Positions 19,401-29,513 of a DNA stretch of 64,000 bases are shown one piece after another (within the stretch, counting starts at the first letter, position 1; the number at the start of each line of letters is the position of its first letter). The position numbers and the translations under genes were made by a program. This stretch comes from Galbibacter sp. BG1 (GTDB lineage: Bacteria > Bacteroidota > Bacteroidia > Flavobacteriales > Flavobacteriaceae). Under the pieces are notes generated by a model. That model worked only from the letters and a program-made list of their open reading frames with translations, was not told where the DNA came from and did no database searches. Location: positions 2,857,501 through 2,921,500 of the forward strand of contig NZ_CP058364.1 in NCBI RefSeq assembly GCF_013391805.1, given 5' to 3'.

Positions 19401-22400
19401 GTGCAGACCAAAACTTGTGTAATGCTACCAATGTGTTTTTGCAAGCTGAGGAAGGATCTACCGGAACATGGACTCAGGTTTCTACGACAGGTAGTAATGC
19501 TACAATAGATCAAAGTGGTAATTCGAATATAGCCAATGTTCAGATAGAACCAGGCACAGATTATGTTTTTAGGTTTACAACAGATACGCCTGGATGTATT
19601 TCTTCGGATGATGTTGCTATAAACAACAGCGGATTACCAGAATTCCCACCCAATGCGGGTAGCAACGACCAAGTTTGTCAAGCAGATTTAGATCCAGCAA
19701 ACACGTATACGCTCAGCGGAAATGATCCGCCAGACGGGGTTACAGCAGAATGGAGAATTGCCGACCAACCAGACGGAGGAGGGGCCACCATAACCGACCC
19801 GTCAAGCCCTACGACCACGATAACTAATTTAACCGTTCCCGGATTTTATATTTTAGAATGGAATTTTAGTGTAGGTAATTGTACAACAGAATCGGATGTA
19901 TTGCGATTAACGGTTTTTCAAGAACCTTCTGATCCAGATGCAGGTCCAGATCAAGATAATGCCTGTGTGCTTTCTGCACAAATGAATGCAGAGGCGCCAA
20001 CAGCTGGGGTGGGAACATGGACTTTTGCAACAGATCCCTCTAACGGAGATGCAATTATAGATAGTCCGAATTCCCCAACCACCACGATTTCCAATATTAC
20101 AACTTTAGGGACATACACGCTTACTTGGACGGTTTCTACCGGGCCTTTTCCAGAGCCTTCAACCTGTGCCCCAAAAGAAGATACGGTAAACATAACTTTT
20201 GTAGATGAGCCTCCTATTGAAGCCAACGCAGGGATGGATCAAGAGCTTTGTTTAATAGCCCCCGCCACAAGTACTACTAACACCCTAGATGCTGCAGATA
20301 TTCCAAGTGGAGACCAAACGGTAGGAACGTGGACTTTGGTTAGCGGGCCAAATACGCCAACTTTTGCCAATGCCAACAACGCAAATACCGCCGTTTTAAA
20401 TTTAGTTGCTGGAATATATGAGTTTATGTGGACCACAGAAAAAGGTGGTTGTACAGATGAAGACACAGTAAGCATTATTGTATATGCGTCACCAACGGAA
20501 GCTGAAGCAGGTCCAAACCAAACCATTGCAGAATTCACACCTCTAATACTGGATGGAAATACGCCGACGACCGGTACAGGAACGTGGTCGCAATTAGATG
20601 GGCCAACCAATGCTGTATTCACCAATGCGAACAATCCAAAAACCTCTGTAAACGATGTTACCAAAGGAACTTATTTCTTTGCGTGGACAATTGAAAACGG
20701 TGTTTGCGATAGTTCTTCCGATGTAGTTAAAATTGAAGTCATAGGAAACGCAGATTTGGAGTTAACCAAGGTTGCCACTGTAACAAGGTTTACCCCGAAC
20801 GTGGTCTCACCAGGGGACATAGTAACTTTTACCCTGGAAGTATTCAATAATAACCTTAGTGGAACTTCTGATGCAACTGGAGTGAGTGTCGCAGATATTT
20901 TGCCAAATGGTTATAGGTTGATAAATAATACAATTTCTAATAACGGAATCTATTATTCTGGGAATTCTACTGTGGTTTGGGAAGATCTGTCTATTGCACT
21001 CGGCGAAACGGTGAGTCTTTCATTCCAAGCGGAGATAGAGAAAGAAGGGGATTTCGAGAATAGAGCTTTAATAATCGCTTCCGATCAAGTTGACCCAGAC
21101 AGTGACCCCAATGCTGGATTTAATGAAGACGACCTCAACGATGGTATTGCCGATGACGATGAAGATATAGCTTTAGTTTTAGTGGAACCGGCAGATTTAC
21201 AGCTTACAAAATCGGCTAATAAATCTTCCGCGAATATCAACGAAGAAGTAATCTTCCGTTTAGACCTTGTTAACAACGGGCCTGGAGGAGCTGCAGATAT
21301 AGCAGTAAAAGATACCATCCCAAGTGGATACACTTTTGTAAATGGTTCAGCAAGTAATAATGGGGTTTACAATCCAGGTGATAAAAGTATAACATGGAGC
21401 AATATTACATTAAACGGTGGGTTTACCAGTACATTAACATATAGGGCTTTTCCAAATAGTACAGGCACCGATTATACCAATGTTGCCGAAATTACCGCTT
21501 CCAATAATCTTGACCCAGATAGCGATCCAACTACCAGTACCGACGTAGATGACTTAAACGATGGGGAACCCGATGACGATGAGACCAATTTAACTGTTCC
21601 GGTTGCTGAAACAGATTTATCTTTGGCGAAAACGGTAGATAACAATACGCCAGATGTGGGAGAAACCGTTACATTTACGTTAACACTCACCAATGAAAGC
21701 GATACCGATGCTACTGGTGTTACTGTTCAAGACGTTGTACCCTCTGGATACGATATTTTAACTATTAACAACAGTGGTATTAGAGCAGGAAATACTATTA
21801 CATGGACTGGTTTTAACATTCCTGCACAAACTTCACTAACTGCCGTGGTAACGGCAGAGGTTCTCGCACCCAAAGGAACAATCAACGAATATCTAAATGT
21901 GGCGCAAGTTACGGCCATGGATCAAGTGGATGTGGATAGCACTCCAGATAATGATGATGGCGACCAAAGTGAGGATGATGAAGCTAATATTCCTGTAACT
22001 CCCCAAGTGGCAGATCTAAGTTTGACGAAAACAGTGAATAATACCACTCCAAATCTTGGAGAAAGTGTCACTTTTACGGTTACCGTAACTAACGATGGTC
22101 CGAATGGTGCTAGTGGAGTTAGTATTGTAGATATATTGCCATCTGGATATAATTTGCAAACTGTCAACAACGGCGGATTTGCTTCTGGCAATATAGCCAC
22201 TTGGAACAATTTATCCATTGCTAATGGCAGTAATGTTGTACTCACTTATGAGGCTATCGTAACTCAAGGGGACGGCTCCTTGCTATCCCATACCAATACA
22301 GCGCAAATTACTGCTGTGGATCAATTTGATCCAGATTCTACTCCAAATAATAATAGGCCTAGTGAAGACGATCAAGCGATTGCGAATACGGTAATACAAA

Positions 22401-25400
22401 ATTTGGTGGATATAGAAGTGACAAAAGTATCCGATATTCAAACGGTAAACCCAGGGGATGAAGTTAATTTTACGATCCAAGTTACCAACAAAGGGCCAAG
22501 CGATGCCACGGGAGTACTTGTACAGGATCGTATGGGAGACAATTTAGATTATGCCTCCGATACCGCTCCAGCAGGAACTACATTTACCTTTGACACAAAT
22601 ACTAATGAGGGAGTTTGGAATATTGGAAACTTAGATGCAGGGGATAGCATTGAGATTGTTATAACAGCCAATGTTAATACAAATGCTTCTCCTGGCGAAT
22701 ATTTGAATGTTGCTGAATTGACGAACCTAAACGAAACAGATTCTGATTCCACACCAGGAAATAATGTTCTTTCTGAAGATGATCAAGATGAAGTTGATTT
22801 AGATGCTACTTTGGAATCGGATTTGAGTTTGACAAAAACGGTTGACCTTTCAGAACAAGTGGTTGGTGAAGACGTAGTTTTTTCCATTACCGTAACCAAC
22901 GACGGACAATCAACAGCTACTGGGGTAGAAATCACCGATGTCTTGCCAGATGGTTATTCTTTTGTAAGTGCAACTACTACCGATGGAACTTATATTAATT
23001 TAACGGGTGTTTGGACCCTCGCTACTAATTTGGGGGTAGGGGAATCCGAAAACCTTCAAATTACAGCCACTGTAAATCCAACGGGAGATTATTTAAATCA
23101 AGCTGAAGTTTCTGCTTCAGACAATCCAGATCCAGATTCCACCCCAAATAACGGAGCCAATGGCGAAGACGATTTTGCAGAGGTGGAAGTTATGCCAATA
23201 CCAATTATTGATTTGGCGCTTACTAAAGTGGTAGATAATGCCACTCCAGATATAGGCGATGAGATTGTTTTTACTTTGAATGTTACAAATAATGGGCCAA
23301 GCGATGCTACTGGAGTATCAGTTAAAGATTTACTTCCTGAAAAGTTAGAATATGTAGGAGATGATTCTGCAGGGGCTTACGATACGGCAACTGGGATTTG
23401 GACTATTGGGGATTTGGCAGTTTCTGCCTTTGAAACTTTAAATATTACCACAAAAGTTCTATTGTACGATGATGCCCAGCCGATTCCGTTACCAGATTAT
23501 TTGAATACTGCAGAAGTCTTTTCAGCAAATGAAGAAGATAGTAATTCCACACCCAATAATGGAAGTAATTCAGAAAATGATTATGCTGAAGTTCAAGTTA
23601 CCCCAAATCCTACACTCGTAGATTTATCGGTAACGAAAACAGTTGATAACCAGAGTCCAATAGTTGGGGATGAAGTGGTATTTACGATAACCATAACCAA
23701 CGATGGGCCACAAGATGCCAGTAGTGTTGTGGTAACCGACCGACTCAATGAACCTGGATTTGGGTATGTTGGCAATAGTACGTCCGTAGGAAACTATGTA
23801 CCCGCTTCTGGTGCCTGGGAAATAGGGGACTTAGCCGCTGGAACTTCAGAAACCTTAACAATTACAGTCACGGTTCAACAATTAGGATCGTATGTGAATA
23901 CGGCTCAAGTGACCGATCAAGATCAATTGGATTTAGATTCATCGCCAGCAAATAATGATCCTTCCGAGGATGATTATGATACCATAACATTAACCCCACA
24001 ATTTCCTGCCGATTTAGCTTTAACAAAAACGGTAAATACAACAACCCAAGATGTAGGAAAACTGGTAAGCTTTAACATCGAAATACTTAACAACGGTCCT
24101 GCTATTGCTACTGGAGTAGAAGTGACAGATCTATTGCCAGATGGTTATACTTTTGTTGGTGCCACAGGAACAGGAACCTATGATGAGACTACAGGTGTTT
24201 GGTCTTTGGGAACTCCTATAGCGGTTGGAGGCACGGAAAATGGAACCATTGTTGCACGGGTAAAAGCCACTGGGAATTATGTTAACGTCGCAGAAATAAC
24301 GGCTGCAGATCAAACAGATCCAGATCTTGGTAATAATACGGATGATGCTGAGGTAACTCCTAATTTATTGATTGATCTTTCTTTGAATAAATTAGTTAGC
24401 AAGCTCACCCCTAAAGTTGGAGAACGGATTTTCTTTACCTTGGCATTGACCAACGATGGTCCGAGTGATGCTACAGATATTGATGTGACTGATGTTTTAC
24501 CCGCTGGATATACATTTATAGACACTGATGGAAATTACGATGAAGCTTCAGGCATTTGGAGTGTACCAAGCTTAGCTGCAGGGGAAACGGAAATTCTTAA
24601 AATATTTGTAACCGTAAATGCATCTGGACCCTATTTAAATTCTGCCGAGGTTACTGCCGCAGATCAAGAAGACATTAATTCTACACCAAATAATAATGAT
24701 GTAAATGAAGACGATTTCGACCGCATTGCGGTTGTTCCGCTCCGTCCAGTGGATATCCAGGTGGATAAAATCGTTGATAATGAAAACCCCGGAATAGGAG
24801 ATGAGGTTACCTATACCATTACCGTTTTAAACGATTCAAATAGCGGACTTTATGTGAGTGATGCCAGTGGACTATCTGTAAGGGATATATTACCTACTGG
24901 GCTTAATTTTGTGAGTGCCAACGCTTCTTTAGGTTCGTACAATGAAGATGTAGGAACATGGGATATTGGCGATTTGGCAAATGGAGCTACTGTAACATTA
25001 GATATTACAGCTTCTGTAAGAGCCATAGGTAACTATACTAATACAGCAGAATTAATTGCATCAAACAATCCAGATCCAGATTCCACACCCGGCAATGGCG
25101 TGGAAACAGAAGACGATCAATCCACAATTATAGTTACACCAACTACGGCCGCTGATCTTTCGTTGGAAAAAACAGTAAATAATGCTACTCCGAATACAGG
25201 GGAGAATGTCCAATTTATTATTACTGTTAATAATGACGGACCTGGAATAGCGACTGGGATAGAGGTTACAGAATACTTACCTAATGGATTCACTTTTGTA
25301 GGTGCGGTTCCAACAGATGGTGTGTACAACCCCAGTAACGGGATTTGGGATTTAAGTGCTCCTTTGCTTTCTGGAGGAACCCAAAGCATAACTATTGTAG

Positions 25401-26569
25401 CAAGGGTAAACGCCGCTACGGGTACACCCAATGAGTTTTTAAATACAACAGAAATTACAGCGGCAAACAACAATGACCCCGATTCTACTCCGGGCAATGG
25501 CGATGCCACTGAAGATGATTATGCTGAGGTATTGGTAACACCAGCATCTTTAATCGATCTTTCTTTAACCAAAACAGTAAATGTGTTAAGGCCAGATACC
25601 GGGGATGAGGTTGTCTTTACCATTGTTATTAGTAACGATGGTCCGAGTATGGCAACTGGCGTTCAGGTAACAGATATGCTTCCTGCTGGATACACGTATG
25701 TATCAGATAATGTTTTTGGTCTATACAATGCCACCACAGGAATTTGGGAAGTGGGAGAATTGGCCGATAATGAATCTAAAACATTAGAAATTACCGCTAC
25801 GGTGAACCCCTCTGGAAGCTATGTTAATATTGCTGAAGTATCAGCAGCCAACGAAACAGATGCCGATTCTACACCTGCAAATGGCGATCCTAATGAAGAT
25901 GATCAAGATCAGGCTCAAATTCTTCCTAGGGTGGTATTGGATATTGGCCTTGAAAAAACAGTAGATAAACCAAGGCCTACCATAGGAGGGAACGTGGTCT
26001 TTACCATTACTGCTTCAAACCTAGTCATCGCGGAAGCTACGAATGTTGGGGTAGAAGATATACTTCCGGCAGGTTATCAATTTGTGAGTGCTACCGCAAC
26101 GAGCGGAAACTATGATGAAAGTGTAGGGGTTTGGTCCATTTCAACTTTCCCTGGGGAATCTTCAGAAACGTTGAGTATAACTGCCGAAGTGGTGGATGTA
26201 AACGATTATGTTAACGTGGTTACATTAGCTTTCCTAGATCAAATAGATACTAATCCAGATAACGATAGAGCAGAGGTTTCTGTAGAACCTAATTGTTTAA
26301 CTATCTATAATGAGTTCTCACCTAACCAAGATGGGGTAAATGAGTTTTTCTTTATCGATTGTATTTCGCAATATCCAAACAACCGATTGGAGGTTTACAA
26401 CCGTTGGGGAAGCCTAGTGTTTGCCGAAAATGGATATAATAACGATTGGGGAGGAACCACCAATGGCATTGCTACCGAAAAGGTATTGCCATTGGGTACT
26501 TATTATTACATTTTAGATCTAGGGGACGGTTCAGAACCTGTTTCAGGATGGTTATATATCAATAAATAA
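16481..26569 (+). CDS. Giant SprB-like repeat adhesin, T9SS-exported with type-B C-terminal domain
   Basis: 3362 residues. A long N-terminal signal peptide has its hydrophobic core at about residues 27-42 (FFLIVFFCIGIYQLQAQ). Next come about 15 PKD/Ig-like repeats of 80-100 residues (to about residue 1420), each opening with a variant of DAGPDQTVC and carrying GTWS/W and a TT.V turn. About 14 DUF11-type repeats of 120-135 residues follow (about 1423-3270). Each opens with ADLSLTKTVNN-P..G and closes with an acidic D.DSTPNN...EDD segment. The last about 90 residues are the gliding-motility-type C-terminal domain (YNEFSPNQDGVNEFF, then EVYNRWGSLVF and PLGTYYYILDLGDG). That domain is the sorting signal in SprB-like proteins and needs PorP/SprF for export and surface display. 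A PorP/SprF gene follows directly. The likely role is surface adhesion, possibly gliding. SprB itself is about twice this length. Confidence 0.9.
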   Translation: MAQNYFSLFSSFETKKFSLRGSLCRNRFFLIVFFCIGIYQLQAQDCSVNAGIDETICGDITSYNLSGSSAGNISTPPTWSQISGPSVTIADASDLNTEITGIVGGNTYGFRLSAGCQDGVEVFQEVEITVQNITVANAGQDIETCPDSSGGTLISGNQPSFPGEVGTWSIVGGNGAGVTINNPNSNSTTIDLSESSAGSTTLRWTITGPEYAPGESCQTFDEITITNYGGEEPVDAGPDKTLNSCYTVSQSTQLNGSFAGNGSGGQQGTWEFVSGPRQPNIVDPNDNTTQVNGLYEGVYVFRWNVSGPCVTGSDTVTITVEEATQDVTKATVANNDQVFCNPSVTRTTLVGNEPEFAGETVEWTQTSGPMANITNPNSSTTEVTGLAYDNTYKFDYTITNEETGCSTRTNVTVRYSDNNLSIEANSGMDIIADCGVLNIEIPFSTTGNGINEYSIVSGPAGAFNYPTAYQSFENTSPLVIMFEKSGTYNVALRRRVTGDILSECDVATSSINVTVSVSPTPANGGTNQVLECGVEVTELTGNEVESGTSLWTQVVGPNMAIIDDPYARVTGVSGLIPGNYVFRYLVTAAGGSCTSSETTQSDVLVVVSRNIIDDESDAGPDQTGVCTGIEVQLAANEPESGQVGTWSQVNDGAPLTVVFEDVNDPNTTATGFDQNNQNYTLQWLLTSESASCTTSSVDQVNITTSDFEGPTPAEAGDDRCYPSGTIDISLQGNEPRLIETGTWTVMPSGPVIDDINDPSTTVTLPSDGEYTFTWTIESPNGCDPTSDDVLIVIEDEADADAGPDQTDCSSSFIMAATSSNGRGEWTQVLGPGGFTIVDPTSPTTEITFTFSGSYVFEWTVTAGECSVDSDQVTLNVGLPPTQADAGPDQTVCNGGSTVTLSANNFNSDTETGTWSIAEGARTTPTITDPNDPNTTVTGLLTGEYTFIWSIKGDPNCPSSSDEVLVTIATPANAGADQNLCNATNVFLQAEEGSTGTWTQVSTTGSNATIDQSGNSNIANVQIEPGTDYVFRFTTDTPGCISSDDVAINNSGLPEFPPNAGSNDQVCQADLDPANTYTLSGNDPPDGVTAEWRIADQPDGGGATITDPSSPTTTITNLTVPGFYILEWNFSVGNCTTESDVLRLTVFQEPSDPDAGPDQDNACVLSAQMNAEAPTAGVGTWTFATDPSNGDAIIDSPNSPTTTISNITTLGTYTLTWTVSTGPFPEPSTCAPKEDTVNITFVDEPPIEANAGMDQELCLIAPATSTTNTLDAADIPSGDQTVGTWTLVSGPNTPTFANANNANTAVLNLVAGIYEFMWTTEKGGCTDEDTVSIIVYASPTEAEAGPNQTIAEFTPLILDGNTPTTGTGTWSQLDGPTNAVFTNANNPKTSVNDVTKGTYFFAWTIENGVCDSSSDVVKIEVIGNADLELTKVATVTRFTPNVVSPGDIVTFTLEVFNNNLSGTSDATGVSVADILPNGYRLINNTISNNGIYYSGNSTVVWEDLSIALGETVSLSFQAEIEKEGDFENRALIIASDQVDPDSDPNAGFNEDDLNDGIADDDEDIALVLVEPADLQLTKSANKSSANINEEVIFRLDLVNNGPGGAADIAVKDTIPSGYTFVNGSASNNGVYNPGDKSITWSNITLNGGFTSTLTYRAFPNSTGTDYTNVAEITASNNLDPDSDPTTSTDVDDLNDGEPDDDETNLTVPVAETDLSLAKTVDNNTPDVGETVTFTLTLTNESDTDATGVTVQDVVPSGYDILTINNSGIRAGNTITWTGFNIPAQTSLTAVVTAEVLAPKGTINEYLNVAQVTAMDQVDVDSTPDNDDGDQSEDDEANIPVTPQVADLSLTKTVNNTTPNLGESVTFTVTVTNDGPNGASGVSIVDILPSGYNLQTVNNGGFASGNIATWNNLSIANGSNVVLTYEAIVTQGDGSLLSHTNTAQITAVDQFDPDSTPNNNRPSEDDQAIANTVIQNLVDIEVTKVSDIQTVNPGDEVNFTIQVTNKGPSDATGVLVQDRMGDNLDYASDTAPAGTTFTFDTNTNEGVWNIGNLDAGDSIEIVITANVNTNASPGEYLNVAELTNLNETDSDSTPGNNVLSEDDQDEVDLDATLESDLSLTKTVDLSEQVVGEDVVFSITVTNDGQSTATGVEITDVLPDGYSFVSATTTDGTYINLTGVWTLATNLGVGESENLQITATVNPTGDYLNQAEVSASDNPDPDSTPNNGANGEDDFAEVEVMPIPIIDLALTKVVDNATPDIGDEIVFTLNVTNNGPSDATGVSVKDLLPEKLEYVGDDSAGAYDTATGIWTIGDLAVSAFETLNITTKVLLYDDAQPIPLPDYLNTAEVFSANEEDSNSTPNNGSNSENDYAEVQVTPNPTLVDLSVTKTVDNQSPIVGDEVVFTITITNDGPQDASSVVVTDRLNEPGFGYVGNSTSVGNYVPASGAWEIGDLAAGTSETLTITVTVQQLGSYVNTAQVTDQDQLDLDSSPANNDPSEDDYDTITLTPQFPADLALTKTVNTTTQDVGKLVSFNIEILNNGPAIATGVEVTDLLPDGYTFVGATGTGTYDETTGVWSLGTPIAVGGTENGTIVARVKATGNYVNVAEITAADQTDPDLGNNTDDAEVTPNLLIDLSLNKLVSKLTPKVGERIFFTLALTNDGPSDATDIDVTDVLPAGYTFIDTDGNYDEASGIWSVPSLAAGETEILKIFVTVNASGPYLNSAEVTAADQEDINSTPNNNDVNEDDFDRIAVVPLRPVDIQVDKIVDNENPGIGDEVTYTITVLNDSNSGLYVSDASGLSVRDILPTGLNFVSANASLGSYNEDVGTWDIGDLANGATVTLDITASVRAIGNYTNTAELIASNNPDPDSTPGNGVETEDDQSTIIVTPTTAADLSLEKTVNNATPNTGENVQFIITVNNDGPGIATGIEVTEYLPNGFTFVGAVPTDGVYNPSNGIWDLSAPLLSGGTQSITIVARVNAATGTPNEFLNTTEITAANNNDPDSTPGNGDATEDDYAEVLVTPASLIDLSLTKTVNVLRPDTGDEVVFTIVISNDGPSMATGVQVTDMLPAGYTYVSDNVFGLYNATTGIWEVGELADNESKTLEITATVNPSGSYVNIAEVSAANETDADSTPANGDPNEDDQDQAQILPRVVLDIGLEKTVDKPRPTIGGNVVFTITASNLVIAEATNVGVEDILPAGYQFVSATATSGNYDESVGVWSISTFPGESSETLSITAEVVDVNDYVNVVTLAFLDQIDTNPDNDRAEVSVEPNCLTIYNEFSPNQDGVNEFFFIDCISQYPNNRLEVYNRWGSLVFAENGYNNDWGGTTNGIATEKVLPLGTYYYILDLGDGSEPVSGWLYINK

Positions 26570-26648
26570 TGGTCTGTTTAATTACGGTTGGAGTATTTAA
26601 AATAAATAAAACCTTCGGGTTAAAATGCAAATAAAATAAAGCATTAGA

Positions 26649-27566
26649 ATGAAAGTAAATTGGAAATATATAGTAATTGTGGTCGCTTTTCTTTGCGGTA
26701 GCATTTCCTTTGCCCAGCAATATCCACAATACACACAGTATATGTACAACACTATGAGCATTAATCCGGGTTACACAGGCTCGAGGGGGCATTTATCCCT
26801 AGTTGGTCTCTATAGAACGCAATGGGTTGGTCTCGATGGGGCCCCAGAAACGCAGACCTTTGGGATTGATACACCGGTTGGAAAAAATGTAGGACTGGGA
26901 CTTAATGTGGTACATGACGCTTTGGGCCCTACCAACGAAACCTATTTAGATGGTAATTTCTCCTACACAGTTCGATTGGACGGGGAAGACCAATTGCTTT
27001 CGTTCGGTCTAAAAGCCGGAGGAAGGTTTTTTGATGCCGATTTTAGTAAAGGGATTTATAAAGATCCCGATGTTTCTTTTCAAGGGGATATCAATAAATT
27101 TTACCCAACCATTGGAGCGGGGGTTTATTACCATACCAATAAAGGATATTTAGGGGTTTCTGTTCCCAACTTTTTTGCTGAAGATCATTACGATGATGTG
27201 GAAGAAGAAATTGGAGTGGAGCGCGTTCATTTCTATTTCATCGGTGGAAAAGTGTTTGATTTAAGTTATGACGTTAAATTCAAACCGGCATTTATAGTGA
27301 AATATGTCCCAGCAGCGCCTGTTATAGCAGATTTATCCGCGAATTTTATGTTTTACGATCGGTTCACGCTTGGAGCTGCTTACCGTTGGGGAGATTCTTT
27401 TAGTGCGTTGGTTGGTTTACAGATTACAGATGGTATTGGGCTTGGTTATGCATACGATGCCACCACCACCAATTTAAAAAATTACAGTTCGGGAACACAT
27501 GAAATTTATGTGCGTTTCGAATTTAAATCGAACAAACAAAAATTAAAATCACCACGATTCTTTTAA
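26649..27566 (+). CDS. PorP/SprF family type IX secretion system outer membrane protein
   Basis: 305 residues with a signal peptide (IVVAFLCGSISFAQ). The start of the mature protein, QQYPQYTQYMYNTMSINPGY, is the hallmark of the PorP/SprF family, followed by TGSRG and LVGLYRTQWVGLDGAPETQT. It is a predicted outer membrane beta-barrel. In Flavobacterium, SprF is needed specifically for secretion or attachment of SprB. This paralogue, 79 bp after the giant adhesin gene, is most likely its dedicated partner. It is 2 bp from the following OmpA-family gene, so co-expression is expected. Confidence 0.93.
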   Translation: MKVNWKYIVIVVAFLCGSISFAQQYPQYTQYMYNTMSINPGYTGSRGHLSLVGLYRTQWVGLDGAPETQTFGIDTPVGKNVGLGLNVVHDALGPTNETYLDGNFSYTVRLDGEDQLLSFGLKAGGRFFDADFSKGIYKDPDVSFQGDINKFYPTIGAGVYYHTNKGYLGVSVPNFFAEDHYDDVEEEIGVERVHFYFIGGKVFDLSYDVKFKPAFIVKYVPAAPVIADLSANFMFYDRFTLGAAYRWGDSFSALVGLQITDGIGLGYAYDATTTNLKNYSSGTHEIYVRFEFKSNKQKLKSPRFF

Positions 27567-27568
27567 AT

Positions 27569-29509
27569 ATGCAGCATTTTAAAAACATAGTGTTAATGGT
27601 TATTCTATTGATGAGCGTTTTGGTGAGTGCACAAACCAAGGATAGAGCTTCTGATAAGAATTTTGATAGATATTGGTACAAAAAAGCAGCCGCTCAATAT
27701 GAAAGTGCTGTAAAAAGAGGGGACACCTCCAAAGAAACATTAATGAAATTGGGCGATGCCTATTATTTCAACTCCAATATGGAAAAGGCTGCCCATTGGT
27801 ATGGAGAACTTTTTTCTAAATACGAAAACGAACTGGAACCCAAATACGCTTTTCGCTATATCCAAACCTTAGAGGCCAACGGTGACTATGTTTTGGCAAA
27901 GGGACTTATGAAAATTTATACTGAAAAGTTAAAAGATTCCGGTTTTACTGTCGATCAATTGAAAAACAACGACAAGCTCATTGATGCTTTACAAAACATG
28001 CAGCCTAAGTTTTATGTAACCCATTTATCCATCAACACTCAATTTTCTGATTTTGGAGCCGTAAGGTTCGGAAATAGGGTCGTTTTTGCTTCAGCAAGGG
28101 ACTCCAGCGTGGTTACCACCAGAAAATATCGTTGGAACGATCAACCGTTTTTAAATTTGTTTATTGCAGATACTGTTCAAGCTGGAACCGACCTTAAAAA
28201 GGTACAGCCTTTTTCCAAAAATTTAAACAGTAAGTACCACGAGGCCAGTGTAGCCTTTACCAAAGGGTACGATACCATTTATTTTACACGGAATAATTAT
28301 TTACACGATTGCCTGAAAAGAGATGAAGATGGATCCAACAATTTAAAAATTTACCGCGCTACTCTGTCAAACAATAATAAATGGCAGGATGTTACAGAAC
28401 TTCCTTTTAGTAGCGACAATTACTCCATAGGCCACCCTTGTTTAAGTCCTGATGGTAAAAAACTCTATTTTACTTCAGATATGCCGGGTACTATTGGAGG
28501 TTCAGATATTTACGTGGTGAATATTTTGAACGACGGTACGTTTTCTGAACCTGTAAATCTGGGAACAAACATTAACACCAGCGGTAGGGAAATGTTTCCC
28601 TTTGTCACTAAGGATAAAATTTATTTTGCTTCAGATGGACATTTGGGTTATGGCGGACTCGATGTTTTTGAGGCTTTTAAAGAAGGGGAAGGCTATTCCA
28701 AACCTCAAAACTTAGGAAGGCCTTTAAATAGTGGAATGGATGATTTTGCCTACACCGTAAACGAAACAACACGGCAAGGCTATGTTTCTTCCAACAGGCC
28801 GGGAGGTGCCGGAGACGACGATATTTATTCTTTCCAGCGTATGGATATGCCTTGCATTCAAACAGTGGAAGGGGTAGTCACCAATTTGGATAGTAAGTTT
28901 CCAGAAGCCAACGTTTCAGTAAAGTTGTTAAGCAATGGGAAAGTTATAGACAGCACCTTTACAGATGCCAACGGTAAGTATGCATTCAACACAGCTGTTA
29001 ATTGTGAAGAGGCTTACAAGGTTGTGGCAGCCAAAGAGAGTTTCGATAGTGCTGAAAAAAGTATCAATACCAATGCAGAACCAAACTTTGTAAACGAAGT
29101 CCCACTCGAAATAAATCATAAACTAATAGTACAGGAAGGAGAGGATTTAAAAATTAAAATCGGACTTATTTATTTTGATTTTGATAAATCTAAAATTACA
29201 CGACGTGCAGAAGTGGTTTTGGATACGGTAGTTGGTTTAATGAAGGAATATCCGGGAATGGTGATAAAAATAGAATCGCATACCGATTCGCGCGGAAATG
29301 ATGAATACAATCTAAAATTATCGGATAGACGGGCGAAAGCTACCCGCGATTACATTGTTTCCCAAGGTATAGAAGCAGCCAGAATAGAGAGTGCCCTTGG
29401 ATATGGGGAATCTCAATTGCTAAATAATTGTTCTAACGGGGTTTCATGTACAGAGGAAGAGCATAATATTAATAGGCGCTCAGAATTTATTATCGTTAAG
29501 ATGAAATAA
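27569..29509 (+). CDS. OmpA-family outer membrane protein with TPR and PD40/WD40-like repeats
   Basis: 646 residues with signal peptide (IVLMVILLMSVLVSAQ). Order of domains: TPR-like region (about 20-130, AAAQYESAVKRG, MKLGDAYYFN), then beta-propeller PD40 repeats (about 150-420: HPCLSPDGKKLYFTSDMPG, MFPFVTKDKIYFASDG, GYVSSNRPGG). A carboxypeptidase-regulatory-like fold follows (about 430-500, ANVSVKLLSNGKVIDSTFTD). The C-terminus is an OmpA peptidoglycan-binding domain (IYFDFDKSKIT, SHTDSRGNDEYNLKLSDRRA). Such proteins occur with SprB/SprF cassettes and probably anchor the surface complex to peptidoglycan. Confidence 0.92.
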   Translation: MQHFKNIVLMVILLMSVLVSAQTKDRASDKNFDRYWYKKAAAQYESAVKRGDTSKETLMKLGDAYYFNSNMEKAAHWYGELFSKYENELEPKYAFRYIQTLEANGDYVLAKGLMKIYTEKLKDSGFTVDQLKNNDKLIDALQNMQPKFYVTHLSINTQFSDFGAVRFGNRVVFASARDSSVVTTRKYRWNDQPFLNLFIADTVQAGTDLKKVQPFSKNLNSKYHEASVAFTKGYDTIYFTRNNYLHDCLKRDEDGSNNLKIYRATLSNNNKWQDVTELPFSSDNYSIGHPCLSPDGKKLYFTSDMPGTIGGSDIYVVNILNDGTFSEPVNLGTNINTSGREMFPFVTKDKIYFASDGHLGYGGLDVFEAFKEGEGYSKPQNLGRPLNSGMDDFAYTVNETTRQGYVSSNRPGGAGDDDIYSFQRMDMPCIQTVEGVVTNLDSKFPEANVSVKLLSNGKVIDSTFTDANGKYAFNTAVNCEEAYKVVAAKESFDSAEKSINTNAEPNFVNEVPLEINHKLIVQEGEDLKIKIGLIYFDFDKSKITRRAEVVLDTVVGLMKEYPGMVIKIESHTDSRGNDEYNLKLSDRRAKATRDYIVSQGIEAARIESALGYGESQLLNNCSNGVSCTEEEHNINRRSEFIIVKMK

Positions 29510-29513
29510 AAAA

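Noticed and set aside
19090-25509. Many minus-strand ORFs opposite the giant adhesin gene
   Set aside because: They are shadows caused by the biased Asp/Thr/Val/Pro codons of the repeats; no independent support.
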